This document shows, piece after piece, positions 1 through 10,899 of a stretch of 54,620 nt of DNA. Positions within the stretch are counted from its first letter, which is position 1, and each line of letters begins with the position of its first letter. The notes under the pieces are model-generated. The model worked only from the letters and a program-made list of their open reading frames with translations. It was not told the DNA's origin and made no database searches. Source of the DNA: Gnetum montanum (taxonomy: Eukaryota; Streptophyta; Gnetopsida; Gnetales; Gnetaceae). The stretch covers positions 831,229 through 885,848 of the forward strand of contig MNCI01000808.1 of assembly GCA_015680685.1 (NCBI GenBank). The letters run 5' to 3'. The translations under genes were made by a program, and so were the position numbers.

Positions 1-1079
1 TGGGGTGTAGCTTATTAGTCAACCTTGCTATAAACCTTCTGATGAATTGTATTCTACCTTATAACCCACGCAATTCTTTAAGGTTAGTAGGGGGCACCAG
101 GTTAATGATGGCCTTAACTTTGTTAGGGTCTACCCATATTCTAGCCTTTGACACTACAAAGCGTAGTATGTGTCCAATTTTAACTTCGAATACAGATTTC
201 TTAGGGTTAAGACACAAGTCATGCATGTGACAATGCTTGAGGACTAGCTCTAGATCTATGGGATGATTGATAGCTTTCTTATGCTTAACTACTATGTCAT
301 CCATGTAATCGTTGAGTCTCTCTAGGACGTAGTTGCTAAATATGTAGGTCATGGCTCGTTGATAGGTTGCTCTGGAATTCTTTAAACCAAAGGGCATCAT
401 AGTGTAAAAAAACGTTCCCTAAGGGTTCATAAACGTAGTTTTCAACTGATGCTTTGGATTGATGCGAATTTGATTGTAACCCAAGAACCCATCCATAAAG
501 GATAATAACAGATGACCAACCATAGTGTCAATAAGTTGGTCGATACTTGGCAATAGGAATTCATCTTTAATCATTTCTTTGTTCAGATATCGGAAGTCTA
601 TACAGATTTGTATACCTCCTATTTTCTTAGAGACTACAACGATGTTTGAGACCCATTCCAAGTAATTGACTGCATGAATGAAGCCTGCTTGGTTTAGCTT
701 AGTGATTTCATCATGTATGACTAGTGCAATTTTTGGTTTAATTTTTCAAGCCTTTTGTTTAATTGGTTTGACACATGGGTCCAATAAAATGTTATGTTGT
801 ATTATCCATGGGTCTAAGCCCAACATGTCATCGTAGGACCATGCAAATACTTTAATGTTTTTCTGAAGGACTCTGGATAGATCAGCTTTCATTTGTTGAT
901 CTAGGAGGGAACTTAGTTTTAGTGTCTTTACTTCCCCCATGGATGTATTTATTGGTACTTCAATGAGAGGGTTCTCAGTCACATCCCTAGCCTCTAAGTC
1001 TAAGGCTTGAAGCAAATGTTCGGGCCAATCTAGGGACGTTTCTAGGGACACTACAATGTTATTAGTAGATGAATCCTAG
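1..1079 (-). pseudogene. Tat-lineage Ty3/gypsy pol fragment C1: PR-RT linker and reverse transcriptase
   Basis: Read on the minus strand, one frame runs from about 1079 to the window edge with three internal stops (743-745, 416-418, 56-58). The order is the linker before RT (FAWSYDDMLGLDP, typical of Tat/Athila polyproteins), the RT fingers (VVVSKKIGGIQICIDFR), the palm (LLSFMDGFLGYNQI), MMPFGLKN, and the catalytic box YMDDIVV with both aspartates intact. It ends in the connection to RNase H, and the rest lies outside the window. Family: replicative polyprotein of an LTR retrotransposon, acting in cytoplasmic particles. The stops make it non-functional. The nearest homologue here is the C5 pol at 46634-50130. 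Confidence 0.93.
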
Positions 1080-1279
1080 TTTATCGACTTTAAGTTCAGA
1101 TATCTTGCAAGATTTCCATGAGGACCTATGAAAGATAAAGGTGAGTGTAGATCATGCTGCATGGCCATCTTGTTCAACTTTCCACAATAAGGAAAATCCC
1201 AGTCAAGTAACACCTATTTGTAGCATTAACATGTAATAAATATTTGCAAAGCAATAATGAAATATGAAATGATCATCAA

Positions 1280-1662
1280 ATATTTGTCCAAGTTTGCAAT
1301 TTCCTAGTTTAAGGTCTTGGTAGGCCATGAGTAGGTTCAAACATGCAAGAAACATTAACTTTACTAGTTTAAGATTGTGGTGGACTATAACACTGCAAAA
1401 TCTACTTCTAAAATACTAAATGGGTGTTAAAGCTACTGGTTTAAGGTCATGGTGGACTGTTAATGGGTGGAGTTTGGAAACTAAGGCTAGTAGTTTAAGG
1501 TCTTTGTGGACCATTAATAGGTTGTAAGGGTAAGGCTACTAGTTTAAGGTCTTTGCAGACCATTAACAGGTTTTGTAGATAAGGTTACTAGTTTAAGGTC
1601 TTTGTAGACTATTAATGTGCAAGCTTTGTAGAGGTAGGTTGCTAATATAAGGCGGGACGGAA
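1280..1662 (-). repeat. Degenerate hairpin tandem array upstream of C1 RT
   Basis: Seven spaced copies of a unit that reads, on the coding (minus) strand, GGTC-6 nt-GACC followed by TTAAACTAG, for example GGTCCACAAAGACC then TTAAACTAG. Units start near 1308, 1366, 1438, 1493, 1543, 1592 and 1642 on the plus strand, about 50-70 bp apart. Each can form a 4 bp stem with a 6 nt loop. The array lies upstream of RT, where a Tat element has its PR-RT spacer, and no protease is recognisable beyond it. Confidence 0.8.
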
Positions 1663-3399
1663 TTTTTGGTTGGGCCCACCTATTTGCAAATAAGAATGTT
1701 ACGTTATCATAGGTTTATGACACAAAAGTACTATGGTACATGGGGCATCCCACATTACTTGTGGTGCAAAAATGGCAAGTTCTTTTCACCATGTCGGCTA
1801 TAAATAAGGGTATACCCTTGGTAAACTTGCCGTTTTCATTGTTAGAGCACAAAGCCAACATCTAAAGCGTAGCGTGATTGTGCCAAGAGAGAGTGAAGCG
1901 ATATAGCGTAGTAGTTGACAGCATTTGTGAGTGAAGCAATGACACCTAAAGACAAATGTAAGCATTGAGGGCTCGCTAAGGTGGACGATGTCAAGGACAC
2001 TTTGGGATGCCTATCTTAGGCATGCATTGAGGTGTGGGAGGAGATTCCATCTACTTAGTAAGTTGCTACATCACCCTTTTTGTTTCGACTTTAGCAATCA
2101 TTATTCTTGGAATTCGCATCTTTTGCAATAGTTTTGGTCACCGTTTTGGCCGCTACGCTGTCACTGTTGTTGGTTGGGCACCACAAATGTACAGATGTTA
2201 TGCTATAATTGCATGCGGTGTCTCCTTGACTACCATTGTTGCGAAGGCCTTTTCATGGGGGTTTCAACGAGTCTTGATAGCTTAGCACATGGTTAGTGTA
2301 GCATGCCATCCTCAGGAGGGTTTGGCCATCTATAAGATTTGAAAATTAAGACACGTGTTTATAGTAGTACAATGTGAGTTATTTCATACAACCGAATTAT
2401 GGTTGGGATGGATGTAGCATAGTGAACTCTTACTTTTCTACACTTTGTAATGTTTTTATTATGGTATGATAATATGTCATAAGGTCTTTTGGTTTGTCTT
2501 ATTGTTACTCTATTGAATCTGCAATATTGCTGCATTGCTAAATTTGTTTTTGTTAAGTTTTCCACGTTGCCATGCTTGTCATAGTAATGCATTGATTTCA
2601 TCATTGTATTACTGTACGTATACATGTTACTCATCATTTGCTACATTGCGTGTCATCTAAGTGTTGTTGCATTGTGAGTTTTGATGACTATGCTATGCTG
2701 TAAGGCTTGTTTTGTTATCGCTTTCTTATTGGATTTTTAGAGATTTTTGCAACTGCAAAATAATGCTATGTTGCATGCAATGAAAATGTCATGGTATGCT
2801 ATATGCAATGAAAATGTCATGCTACACTATATGCAAACTTCACTCGTACATATTGCTAACGTCTAGTGCTTCATTATGCAAGGTCATGTTAAAGCTTATC
2901 CTAATTATCTTGGAGATTGTAGGGGTCCTATGTTGCCTGAGCACACCGATGGCCAATGTCCCTCCTCCCCATGCATGTGTGGAGTGATAGTTGATCTAGT
3001 CCTAGGAGGGCACATGAGACTTCCTACAGTTCCTCCTTAGCCATTTTAGTGTGATCATTTGGTCATACTTATCGGTGGAGACAACAGTTGCAATCATAGA
3101 AACCCTACTGCCTGGGGCAAACTAGGGTATTTTGAAATTTTTGACCAATGGGTCAATTGGGGGCAAGTAGGTAGATGGTTCCAACGAGCATCCAAAAAGC
3201 TTGAGATGCTTAATTTGGATTTGGAAGATGCCTGAGTATAAGTGTTATCACTTATACAACACATTGTTTGTTACCTATCACATGGGCACCTACTTTTAGA
3301 ACCCACCTGGAACCATTTATTATGTCAATGAGTGAGTTCTACAAAGCTCACAATGTGGGTCACAAATGGTGACGCTGATCCTACGGGTCATTTGCTACA
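1663..3399. other. Unclassified LTR-like non-coding DNA
   Basis: About 1.7 kb with no recognisable protein. A TATA-like CTATAAATAAG lies at about 1799, and there is a short tandem duplication (GCAATGAAAATGTCATG twice, about 2777-2830). The base composition and the TATA box suggest an LTR of a family not otherwise present, but no LTR termini or target duplication could be fixed. A small open frame at 2034-2285 (83 codons, two hydrophobic stretches) has no detectable relative here and may be chance. The right edge is abrupt: C2 reverse transcriptase begins in mid-domain at about 3400. Confidence 0.35.
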
Positions 3400-3879
3400 T
3401 TGTGTGTCTTCGGGGTGAAAACCAAGAGCATGTTAGGGTTCATAGTATCGAAGGCCGGAATATGGGTGGACCCTGACAAAGTCAAGGCCATCATCAACCT
3501 GGAACCTCCCAAAAACCTTAAGGAGCCACATGGTTTACAGGGTAGAGTACAGTTCATTCGAAGGTTCATAGCAAGGTTGACCAATAAGTTACACCCCATG
3601 CAACATCTTCTAAATAAGGGGTTTAACTTCGAGTGGACAACCCAGTGTCAACAAGCCTTCGATGACTTGAAGAAGGAGCTTTTACACCTCCTGACTATGC
3701 ATCCACCACAAAGTTACAAACCCTTCTTCATCTATCTCACCACCTCCAACACATCTATCGTAGCATTGCTATGTCAGAAGCGTGACGATGGTTCTGAGAT
3801 ACCGGTGTATTATCTAAGCCATGCACTAATAGCGCATGAGGAAAAATACAATGAAGTGGAGAGGAACTACCTTACCTTA
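3400..3879 (+). pseudogene. Tat pol fragment C2, left part: RT end and first RNase H
   Basis: The open frame starts mid-RT (MLGFIVSKAGIWVDPDKVKA), passes the RT thumb (RFIARLTNKLHPMQHLL) and enters the first RNase H (FFIYLTTSNTSIVALLCQK, VYYLSHALIAHEEKYNEVER). It breaks at 3879, where the M element was inserted. The same frame resumes at 18286 with the sequence expected from the undisturbed C4 and C5 copies. Upstream RT, protease and gag are missing, replaced by the unclassified DNA to the left. Confidence 0.93.
3875..3879. repeat. Target-site duplication CCTTA, left copy
   Basis: CCTTA lies directly left of the M element and recurs at 18281-18285 directly right of it. Removing M and one copy restores the pol sequence seen at the same place in C4 without gain or loss of bases. 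Five-bp duplications are usual for Ty3/gypsy integrases. Confidence 0.93.
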
Positions 3880-5927
3880 TGTACTATCCAAAATTGTCAG
3901 TGTAACACTGGAAGAGAAAAAATGAACGCCTAATGATCTCTGGAGAGATACAACAGACCCTGCCTTCGTGTGAGGGAAAGCTAGAAAAATGAAGGTAGAG
4001 TGCCTTGGATGGTCTGCACACAAATCAAACAAGGACTTTTGCTAGCATACGTAATGGTAGTGCACCAAGTTATCGTAAACAAATGAAAATGTAAATGTGA
4101 ACAGGCACAAATAAGGTGTAAATAGCATAAGAAGAAAATACTGTAAACTGTAAATATGATTGGAAAAAATGTAATTGTTTGTATTGATTGAAAATTACAA
4201 AGAAGTGCACTGATCAAAACATAGTTGCAAAATGATTACAAGGAGGACATTTAACCTTGATGTGAAGGATGTATAGATGCTAAGAGAGTGTAGGTTTTCT
4301 GGCTCCAAGGTGTCCGACATGTGAGATTTGGATCCTCAAAGTTGCTCAGTGTGACCAAGTTTTGTTTGGAGAAATTTGCCCAACGTTCTATGCTCTTGTG
4401 TGTTTAGAATTGCAAACTTTGGTTTAGTGTGAGATCATGGTATTTATGTAGGTTTGAGCATAGGATTCAAATTTTTGTGGAAGATCCATGGTTACCGGAT
4501 GCGAGAAATGCAGATCGGGCGACAGGTGTAAACGTTTTGACTGGATGCACAAAAGTTTACAATGTACAGGGTGCAACGTAACCAAGATCTCTTATCTTGG
4601 TGTGTATGATCCGCTAAAAAAATGAAAAATTTACAAAGAATGTTAAAGTACAAGATTGGATTTAGATGTTTGGCCTGCGAATCTGCAGATCTGTGCTGAC
4701 GTCAGCATCTCGCGTCCAGCGTCCCAGGGTGTCAGCGTGAACATCAGCGTTTCCAATGTTTATGATGCATTTGGAGCCCATTTTGACCTATGAGAGCCAT
4801 TTTCGAAGTGGATATGCATGCCTGAGGTCTAAAGGATTCTTCTTGTCAAGTTTTAGCTCATTCATAGGTTGTTTCGGCTCTGTTTTAGGGCTCCAAAAGT
4901 TGGTGACATTGACCCGTATGCTGTGCAGCGTCTGAAAAGTAACCCTAGCGTCACCAAGTCAAAATGGCATATTTGAGGTTAAAATGTTGATTTTATAGAG
5001 GTTGGGACCTGCTAGGAACCTTGGTGAAGGTCATGGAGAGTCCTTGTGCTCGATTTCAGCCTATTTTATGTTTCGGGACTCCAAAAGTTGGTGACACTGA
5101 GCCTTACATTGTGCAGCGTCTGAAAAGTAACCCAGCATCACCAAGTCAAAGTGGCATATTTGAGGCCAAAACCTTGATTTTCTAGAGGCTAGGAGCTACT
5201 AGGAACCTTGGTTAAGGTCAAGGGGGGTCCCTATGCTTGATTTCAGCCTATTTTGACTCAGTTTTGGGGCTCCAAAAGTTGGTGACGCTGACCATTACGC
5301 TGTGCAGCATCTGAAAAAGTAACCCTAGCATCACCAAGCCAAAATGGCATATTTGAGGCCCAAATGTTGATTTTATAGAAGATAGGAGTTGTTGGGGACC
5401 TTGGTGAAGGTCATGGAGGATCCTTGTGCTTGATTTCACCTTTTTTGGCTCATTTTTGGGGCTCCAAATTTTGGTGACGTTGATCCTTATGCTATGCAGC
5501 GTGTGAAAAGTAGTCCCAACGTAACCAAGTCAAAATGGCACATTTGAGGGCCAAATCTTGATTTTATGGGGACCTTGGTGAAGGTCATGGGAGGTCATTG
5601 TGCCCAATTTTGGCCTATTTTGACTAGGTTTTGGGGCTGCAAATGTTGGTCACGCTGATCCTTACGCTATGCAGCGTAACAAAATGTAACCAAAGTGTAC
5701 TTCGTAAAAACCAAGCATTTTGAGCCCGAAACATTTGATTCTGAATGCTAGAAGTTGATGTAGATACTTGTGGATCTTGAGGGGACCTTGCCTATTGAAT
5801 CGTGAACCATCAGGGGCTATTTCGAAGTCCTCCAAGTTTGGTCATGCTATACTCATGCTTGGGTAACTGCATGACTTAGCTTGAATCTTGTTTGAAAGTG
5901 CTAGGCCAAAATTTTGTGGTGTTTTCA
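3880..5927 (-). repeat. 3' LTR of element M (2048 bp)
   Basis: On the minus strand it begins TGAAAACACCAC and ends GGATAGTACA. It aligns along its whole length with 16302-18280 but is visibly diverged, mostly by transitions. A TATA-like CATAAATA occurs near 4441-4448. The half nearer the PPT carries about five copies of a 190 bp tandem repeat. It adjoins the polypurine tract at 5932-5940, which identifies it as the 3' LTR. Confidence 0.92.
4860..5840 (-). repeat. Five-copy ~190 bp tandem repeat inside the M 3' LTR
   Basis: The anchor GGCTCCAAAAGTTGGTGAC recurs near 4888, 5075, 5268, 5458 and 5633, a spacing of 176-193 bp. It is followed each time by a block with GCTGTGCAGCGTCTGAAAAG and by AAAATGGCATATTTGAGG. 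The sister LTR has four anchors. Confidence 0.88.
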
Positions 5928-5931
5928 TTGG

Positions 5932-5940
5932 CCCCTCTTT
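5932..5940 (-). other. Polypurine tract of element M
   Basis: AAAGAGGGG on the minus strand, followed by CCAA and the LTR start TGAAAAC. The same motif with the same spacing precedes every 3' LTR here (A, C2, C4, C5 with small changes). It is the plus-strand priming site for reverse transcription. Confidence 0.88.
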
Positions 5941-6748
5941 GTTGATGATTGGAGGAATTTACCTAAGAGGCATCGACAAAGAAGTACAAAACACCACGAG
6001 CAATCAGATATCAAGCATTATTCTTTGGCACTTGGCTAGATGTCATCACATCGTGTTCAGAAGTACCTGGGATCGAGAAATGAGGTTTTGAGATGTATAG
6101 GGAGAAGGTTTGTAACTGTGAGGTTGAGGGTTGATGAAGGGATGGTTTTGTTTAACTGTGGGAAGGGGAATGCTCTTGTGTGAACACATCATGTTGGTCA
6201 TTGTTAATGGCTAGTATCTAGCAAACTTGGGACCAAGGCATGGGATGTGCATCCGTTGGAGGAATGAGACTCTTGTATTCTATTGAAGAGAACTCATTGT
6301 CACAACCAAAGTCATGCAGTGAGGTGGTGTATTCTTTGGAGAAACAAGACCCTTGTTGAGTGTGAAAGGGAACTCATTGTCCAATAGCCAAAGCCACGTG
6401 ATGAGATGCAATATGATTGTTTGAGACATGAGTGTTTTCTTCCAAGACAAGTACCTTCCTGCCTGGGGCTTGTATGGGAAGTGCCAAGGGTCTTCTGATG
6501 GATTTTTTTCTTTGATTTTTTATTATTATTTTTATTATTATTTTTGAACAGATATCTCTTTCAATGTTATACTCGTACTCGTGTACTCGTATTTGTTTCA
6601 TGTGTTGTATTGTGTGTTGCAACTGCCCGGAGAGTTATAGTGTGCAACCATGTGTTCAGAGTTTTGGGGTGACTGGGATGTATCTGGAAATAGGGTAGAG
6701 AGAACATGTTAGGGAATAAGGGATGTTTAACGGTTTGATTAACCTAGT
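5941..6748 (-). other. 3' UTR of element M
   Basis: Non-coding. It aligns in inverted orientation with the A 3' UTR at about 12868-13568, including CTTGGCACTTCCCATACAAG at about 6476-6495 (complement) and 13046-13065. A low-complexity TTATTATTATTTTT run lies at about 6515-6545. The end at 6748 is where element A begins. Confidence 0.75.
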
Positions 6749-6889
6749 TGAAACACCACAAAAATTTTGAGTTTGGCACTTGTCCAACAAGAAGCAGATC
6801 CCCGTGACCCACAGACGACTTTGGCTACATTTGAAGTCACACATGGCAATTTTGAGGATCAAAACATTTGGTTTTTACCAAGTGTTGTG

Positions 6890-7190
6890 TCAGCGTATAC
6901 GCCCAGTGTATACGCCCGGCATTTTCAGCGTATACGCCCAAAGGCCAGCGTACACGCCTCACATGTACGCTCAGCAGGTGCAACAGGAGCAAGAATTGAA
7001 GCAAGTCGATGTCCAACATCTATCAGCGTATACGCCAGCATCCATCAACGTATACACCCAGTGTATATGCCAGCATCCATCAGGGTATACGCCCCAGCGT
7101 ATACGCCTAGCGTCCACCCAAGTTCACATGCCCAGCAAGTCCAGCGTATACGCTGGCCTGATGTAGCGTATACGCCCAACGTATACCATA
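6890..7190 (+). repeat. Array of palindromic CAGCGTATACGCC motifs in the LTR U3
   Basis: About twelve copies of (CA)GCGTATACGCC or one-base variants, near 6894, 6908, 6928, 6948, 7023, 7047, 7061, 7082, 7096, 7142, 7166 and 7178. GCGTATACGC is a perfect 10 bp palindrome. The array lies about 70-370 bp upstream of the TATA-like box, where enhancers of plant LTRs usually lie. A regulatory role is inference. Confidence 0.88.
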
Positions 7191-7499
7191 TTTATAAATT
7201 GTACGCACCCGGTTGACACACCACATGTCTCCCAACCCGATTTTTCCGGTAAAACCCCCCCTATAAAAAGCCTAGTGTTCCGCGTATTCATGGTCGGCAA
7301 AAATATACCAGAGCAGACCCAAGAGCAATTACGCTGCAAACCAGAGCCTAAAACCCTCTTACGCTGGAAGTCCTGTATGCCGAGCACAGTCTCTACGCTC
7401 CGCCTACCATGCGAACCAGCCGCATCCCTGCACCCACCAGGGCTTTACGTCCGCCTTGTGTTCAGCCACAACTACGTTAGACTGGTGCACTACATTTCG

Positions 7500-7860
7500 A
7501 TTTCATAATACATTTTACAGTTTACAGTTTACAATTTACAGTTTACACTAATTTATTGCATGTGTTTATGCTTACGCTCGTTTACATTTACGCTCTGATT
7601 ACGCCGCCTATGCTCTATTTACACTATTTACGTTGTCGGCATCCTGTTTACGCTTTACGCCCAGTTTATGCCCTGTTACGCTGTGCACTCGGGTTCACGC
7701 CATGTTTACGCTGTGTTCAGGTTTACACTTACTTTACGCTGCGTATATCAGTTTATGTTGTTTACGCTATTACACCATTTACATTTTGCTTACACCCTGT
7801 TTTCACTATTCGCTCCGTTTTATGCCCGCTACACCATTTACGGATAACCCAATGTATAAC
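7500..7860 (+). repeat. GTTTACGCT short-motif array in LTR R/U5
   Basis: Starting with TTTACAGTTTACAGTTTACA at about 7512, roughly twenty words of the form (G)TTTACGCT, TTTACACT or TTTATGCC follow at irregular 10-25 bp intervals. They lie downstream of the TATA-like box, so would be in the transcript. The shorter form GTTTACAGTATTTTC of the M LTR (about 16560, complement) is the homologous position. Confidence 0.75.
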
Positions 7861-8042
7861 ACTTCGGTGACGCTCGGAGAAATCCTTATCTGATCCACGT
7901 GCGGACCACTCAAGGTACTCTACCTTCGTGCATTCCAGCTCGTCCTCAGGTGAAGGTAGGGTCATCTCTGCTCGTCCTGCGATCCCACGGTCTCTGTTTT
8001 TCCTTCCAGCTGGGGACCGACGATTTCAGGCGGTACAATTTT

Positions 8043-8060
8043 TGGTGCTAGAAGGAGGGC
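8043..8060 (+). other. Primer-binding site of element A (tRNA-Asn-like)
   Basis: TGGTGCTAGAAGGAGGGC begins five bases after the LTR end. From memory, the 3' end of plant tRNA-Asn(GUU) is close to CTCCTTCTAGCGCCA, which is complementary with one G-T wobble. The same site is present in M, C3 and C6. Confidence 0.75.
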
Positions 8061-8792
8061 CTCTGCCTTAAACTAGTTGTGCTTCAGAGCTCTCAGTTTC
8101 TACGCTGTTGAGTACACGCTGACTTTTTTCCAAAAACCTCCTAGCATTTACGCTGTATAGTTTAAAACCTTACCTCCAAACTTTCCAGCGTCTATGTTGA
8201 TCAACGTCTACACTACCCTGTTTAAAACTCACCATTTGCAAGTCTTCCAGCGTCTATGCTGTTAACCATACGCTAACTTTGTTTCAAATTCCCAGCGTCT
8301 ACACTGCTACAGTGTTCTTATGCCTGCTACAGTGTTCTTACGCCTGCTACAGTGCTTTTACGCTGCTATAGTGTTTTTACTCTGCTACAGTGTTTACACT
8401 GCTATAGTGTTTACGCTGCTACAGTACTGCTACAGTGTTTTTTCAACAAAAACACCCAAAACGGGCCCGTTTCGAAGCCAAATTCGCTGCGATTTGAACC
8501 TACTTCAAACTAGTCTGAGTACTAATGGCCATCAACATGAATCACCTTGTCTAAGGCATACCATACACACAACATAACGATTCCAAGATGACTTCATCTT
8601 ACCCGAGATCACCATCCGCATACGACTACAGTTCATAATTTTATACTTAGCCAAATTTTCTCCCATTTCCATTGTACACGCTAGACACTTAGAAAAATTT
8701 TCAGTGTTCACACACCGGACACTCTGCACACTTAGCCCGAAACAAACTCAGTAGTTGTTAGCTAGCTCATAAGTTGCCCCGTCACACATCAC
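8061..8792 (+). other. Leader (5' UTR) of element A with CTGCTACAGTGTTTACG minisatellite
   Basis: Non-coding 0.7 kb between PBS and gag. At 8296-8440 about eight copies of a 17-22 bp unit, CTGCTACAGTGTTYTTACGC, follow each other. Looser copies of CCAGCGTCTATGCTG lie upstream (8120-8300). No open frame with recognisable content. Confidence 0.8.
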
Positions 8793-10537
8793 CATGGAGT
8801 CATCCCCGACCTCTAATGCATGCACCTTCGTAATCCTCACACAGGAACAATACAACTTTATCTGTGTGAAGATTCAGCCCAACCTTCCTCTTGACACTAT
8901 AGAATAGGAGGCAAAATGAAACTTCAAGCGCATATACATGGGAGGTCATGAATTCGTCCCCTCTGTATATGACGTCATCCCCCTTTCTGAGCCTCAGCAT
9001 AGACTCATCTCCCAACTCCTTATGGAAAGGAGCCAAAACTCATGGCGATCCACTGAGGAGGCCCAAAACCAACATGATGTAGATGACTTTGAGGCACAAT
9101 CTGAACCTGAGTATTCATACCACACCCTCAGTCCCCATGCCTACGTGAACCCATCACTCCATCCTCGCATGGGACAGACAACCACTCACCAAGCATCAAC
9201 GAGCACACAAGCACCAGTACCCCAACAGAGATTACCCACCCCCATCTCCACCCAGTACATACCACATGTGCAAACACATGGGGCCACCTTCACTACATCG
9301 GCCCTGCACATCCAGGGTGTCACTTCACAGTTTGTGGCTAGGCAAGGAACCATACCCCTTGTTCAAAAACCCACTCACTTCAATGTGCCAGACCCCATAA
9401 CCACAACTCTAAACATTGCTCCACAGCAACAAATTACAACCCAACAACCTCCCCAACCAACTAATCCACCTATTGCTCAAGAGTGGGCAGAAGCAAAACA
9501 GATGATGCAAACGTTAGCAGATGAGATAAAGCCACACAGAGCTGACAACACTGAACAAGTTAAAGTACTGGATTTCTACCGCGATGATCCAATTAGCTCT
9601 TTAGTGCCATCGTTAGCTTTACCCAAGGGAATCACACTGCCCTAGTTAACCAAGTACAATGGGAAGGGAGATCCGAATGCTCACTTAGTCACATTTCGAT
9701 CAGAAACTCTATTGCTTCAAGCTTGGCCCCACGCAATCTTGCGAGTGTTCGCTATGTCCTTAATGAGTGTAGCCTTAGACTGGTACCGAGCCTTGCCTCG
9801 TAACTCCATATCCTCTCTGGAGGACCTGTTACATCAGTTCGTTACGCGATTTAAGTACAACCTCAAGCCTGAAGCCACACTGGATATTCTGATACAGGTG
9901 AAACAAGCACCACTCGAGCCTGTGCAAAAGTTCATCCAACGATGGAGTGCAACCCTTAACGAACTTCATGAGCCCATCCCTGAAAAGTATTTGCTTAAGA
10001 TTCTGAAGGGAGCCGTGAATGACTTCATTAAGTCAAAACTGTACTACCTAAGCGCTCAAACGTTGATCCAAGCATTCACACAGATCAAGAACATTGAACA
10101 AGCTGCACAAGCCAGCAATGACCCCGCCTATGTGGCTTACAAGAACCAACACGTTGCCAAATAAAAGGCAACAACGAAAACTGTGGCCGCAAGCATAAAA
10201 ATAACTAACACCAGTACCAACCCGCCTACAACAACAAGGGCCACCCCAAGGCCCAGCTTTCAGCGTAAAGATCGCTCTAAGTACACACCTCTACCTGCAC
10301 AACCTTCGGAACTACTAGAGCACCTCCTTAAAGCCAGGAAAATCTAATACAAACACGTAGCGGAGAATGCTCACTGCCGACATGACAGGTACTGTGAACT
10401 ACTGAGGACCCCCACCTTAGCAGCACCAAACGAGCCCCCGGTTCCATGACATTTCAAGTTAGACCAATTCTGTCATTACCACCATATGTCTGGTCATAAT
10501 ACCGACACCTGTCGTGCGTTAAAGGATGATCTACAAG
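8793..10537 (+). pseudogene. gag of element A (capsid and zinc knuckle), interrupted by an assembly gap
   Basis: The first ATG (8793) opens 32 codons homologous to the C6 gag N-terminus (FICVKIQPNLPLD) and ends at TAG and TGA near 8886-8901. The main frame can start at ATG 8938 (MGGHEFVPSVYD). It runs through a Pro/Gln/Thr-rich region to 9645 (one TAG), then the capsid core (DWYRALPRNSISSLEDLL, FIQRWSATLNELHEPIPEKY) to TAA at 10162. Past that stop, a zinc knuckle of form C-x2-H-x4-H-x4-C (CHYHHMSGHNTDTC) lies just before the gap. The product would form the particle and bind RNA. Three to four stops make this copy inactive. Confidence 0.88.
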
Positions 10538-10899
10538 NNNNNNNNNNNNNNNNNNNNNNNNNNNNNNNNNNNNNNNNNNNNNNNNNNNNNNNNNNNNNNN
10601 NNNNNNNNNNNNNNNNNNNNNNNNNNNNNNNNNNNNNNNNNNNNNNNNNNNNNNNNNNNNNNNNNNNNNNNNNNNNNNNNNNNNNNNNNNNNNNNNNNNN
10701 NNNNNNNNNNNNNNNNNNNNNNNNNNNNNNNNNNNNNNNNNNNNNNNNNNNNNNNNNNNNNNNNNNNNNNNNNNNNNNNNNNNNNNNNNNNNNNNNNNNN
10801 NNNNNNNNNNNNNNNNNNNNNNNNNNNNNNNNNNNNNNNNNNNNNNNNNNNNNNNNNNNNNNNNNNNNNNNNNNNNNNNNNNNNNNNNNNNNNNNNNNN
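10538..10899. other. Assembly gap (362 N)
   Basis: A run of N inside the gag C-terminus of element A. Nothing can be said of its content, and its stated length may be nominal. Frames reported across it are meaningless. Confidence 0.99.

Larger units (their letters stand above)
6749..8037 (+). repeat. 5' LTR of element A (1289 bp)
   Basis: Begins TGAAACACCACAAAAATTTTG and ends GCGGTACA, five bases before the PBS. Its start and U5 are similar to the LTR of M, but the middle differs: instead of the 190 bp repeat it has a palindromic array (6890-7190), then a TATA-like CTATAAAAAG at about 7261 and an array of GTTTACGCT (7500-7860). Transcription would be expected to start shortly after 7270. Confidence 0.88.

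Noticed and set aside
2034-2285. 83-codon hydrophobic frame as a membrane protein gene
   Set aside because: No homologue in the window, no promoter or splice context, and length compatible with chance in LTR-like DNA.
6767-7216. Overlapping 149- and 128-codon frames with repeated Tyr-Thr-Pro words
   Set aside because: Translation of the GCGTATACGCC array in the LTR. Open in several frames because the repeat lacks stop codons.
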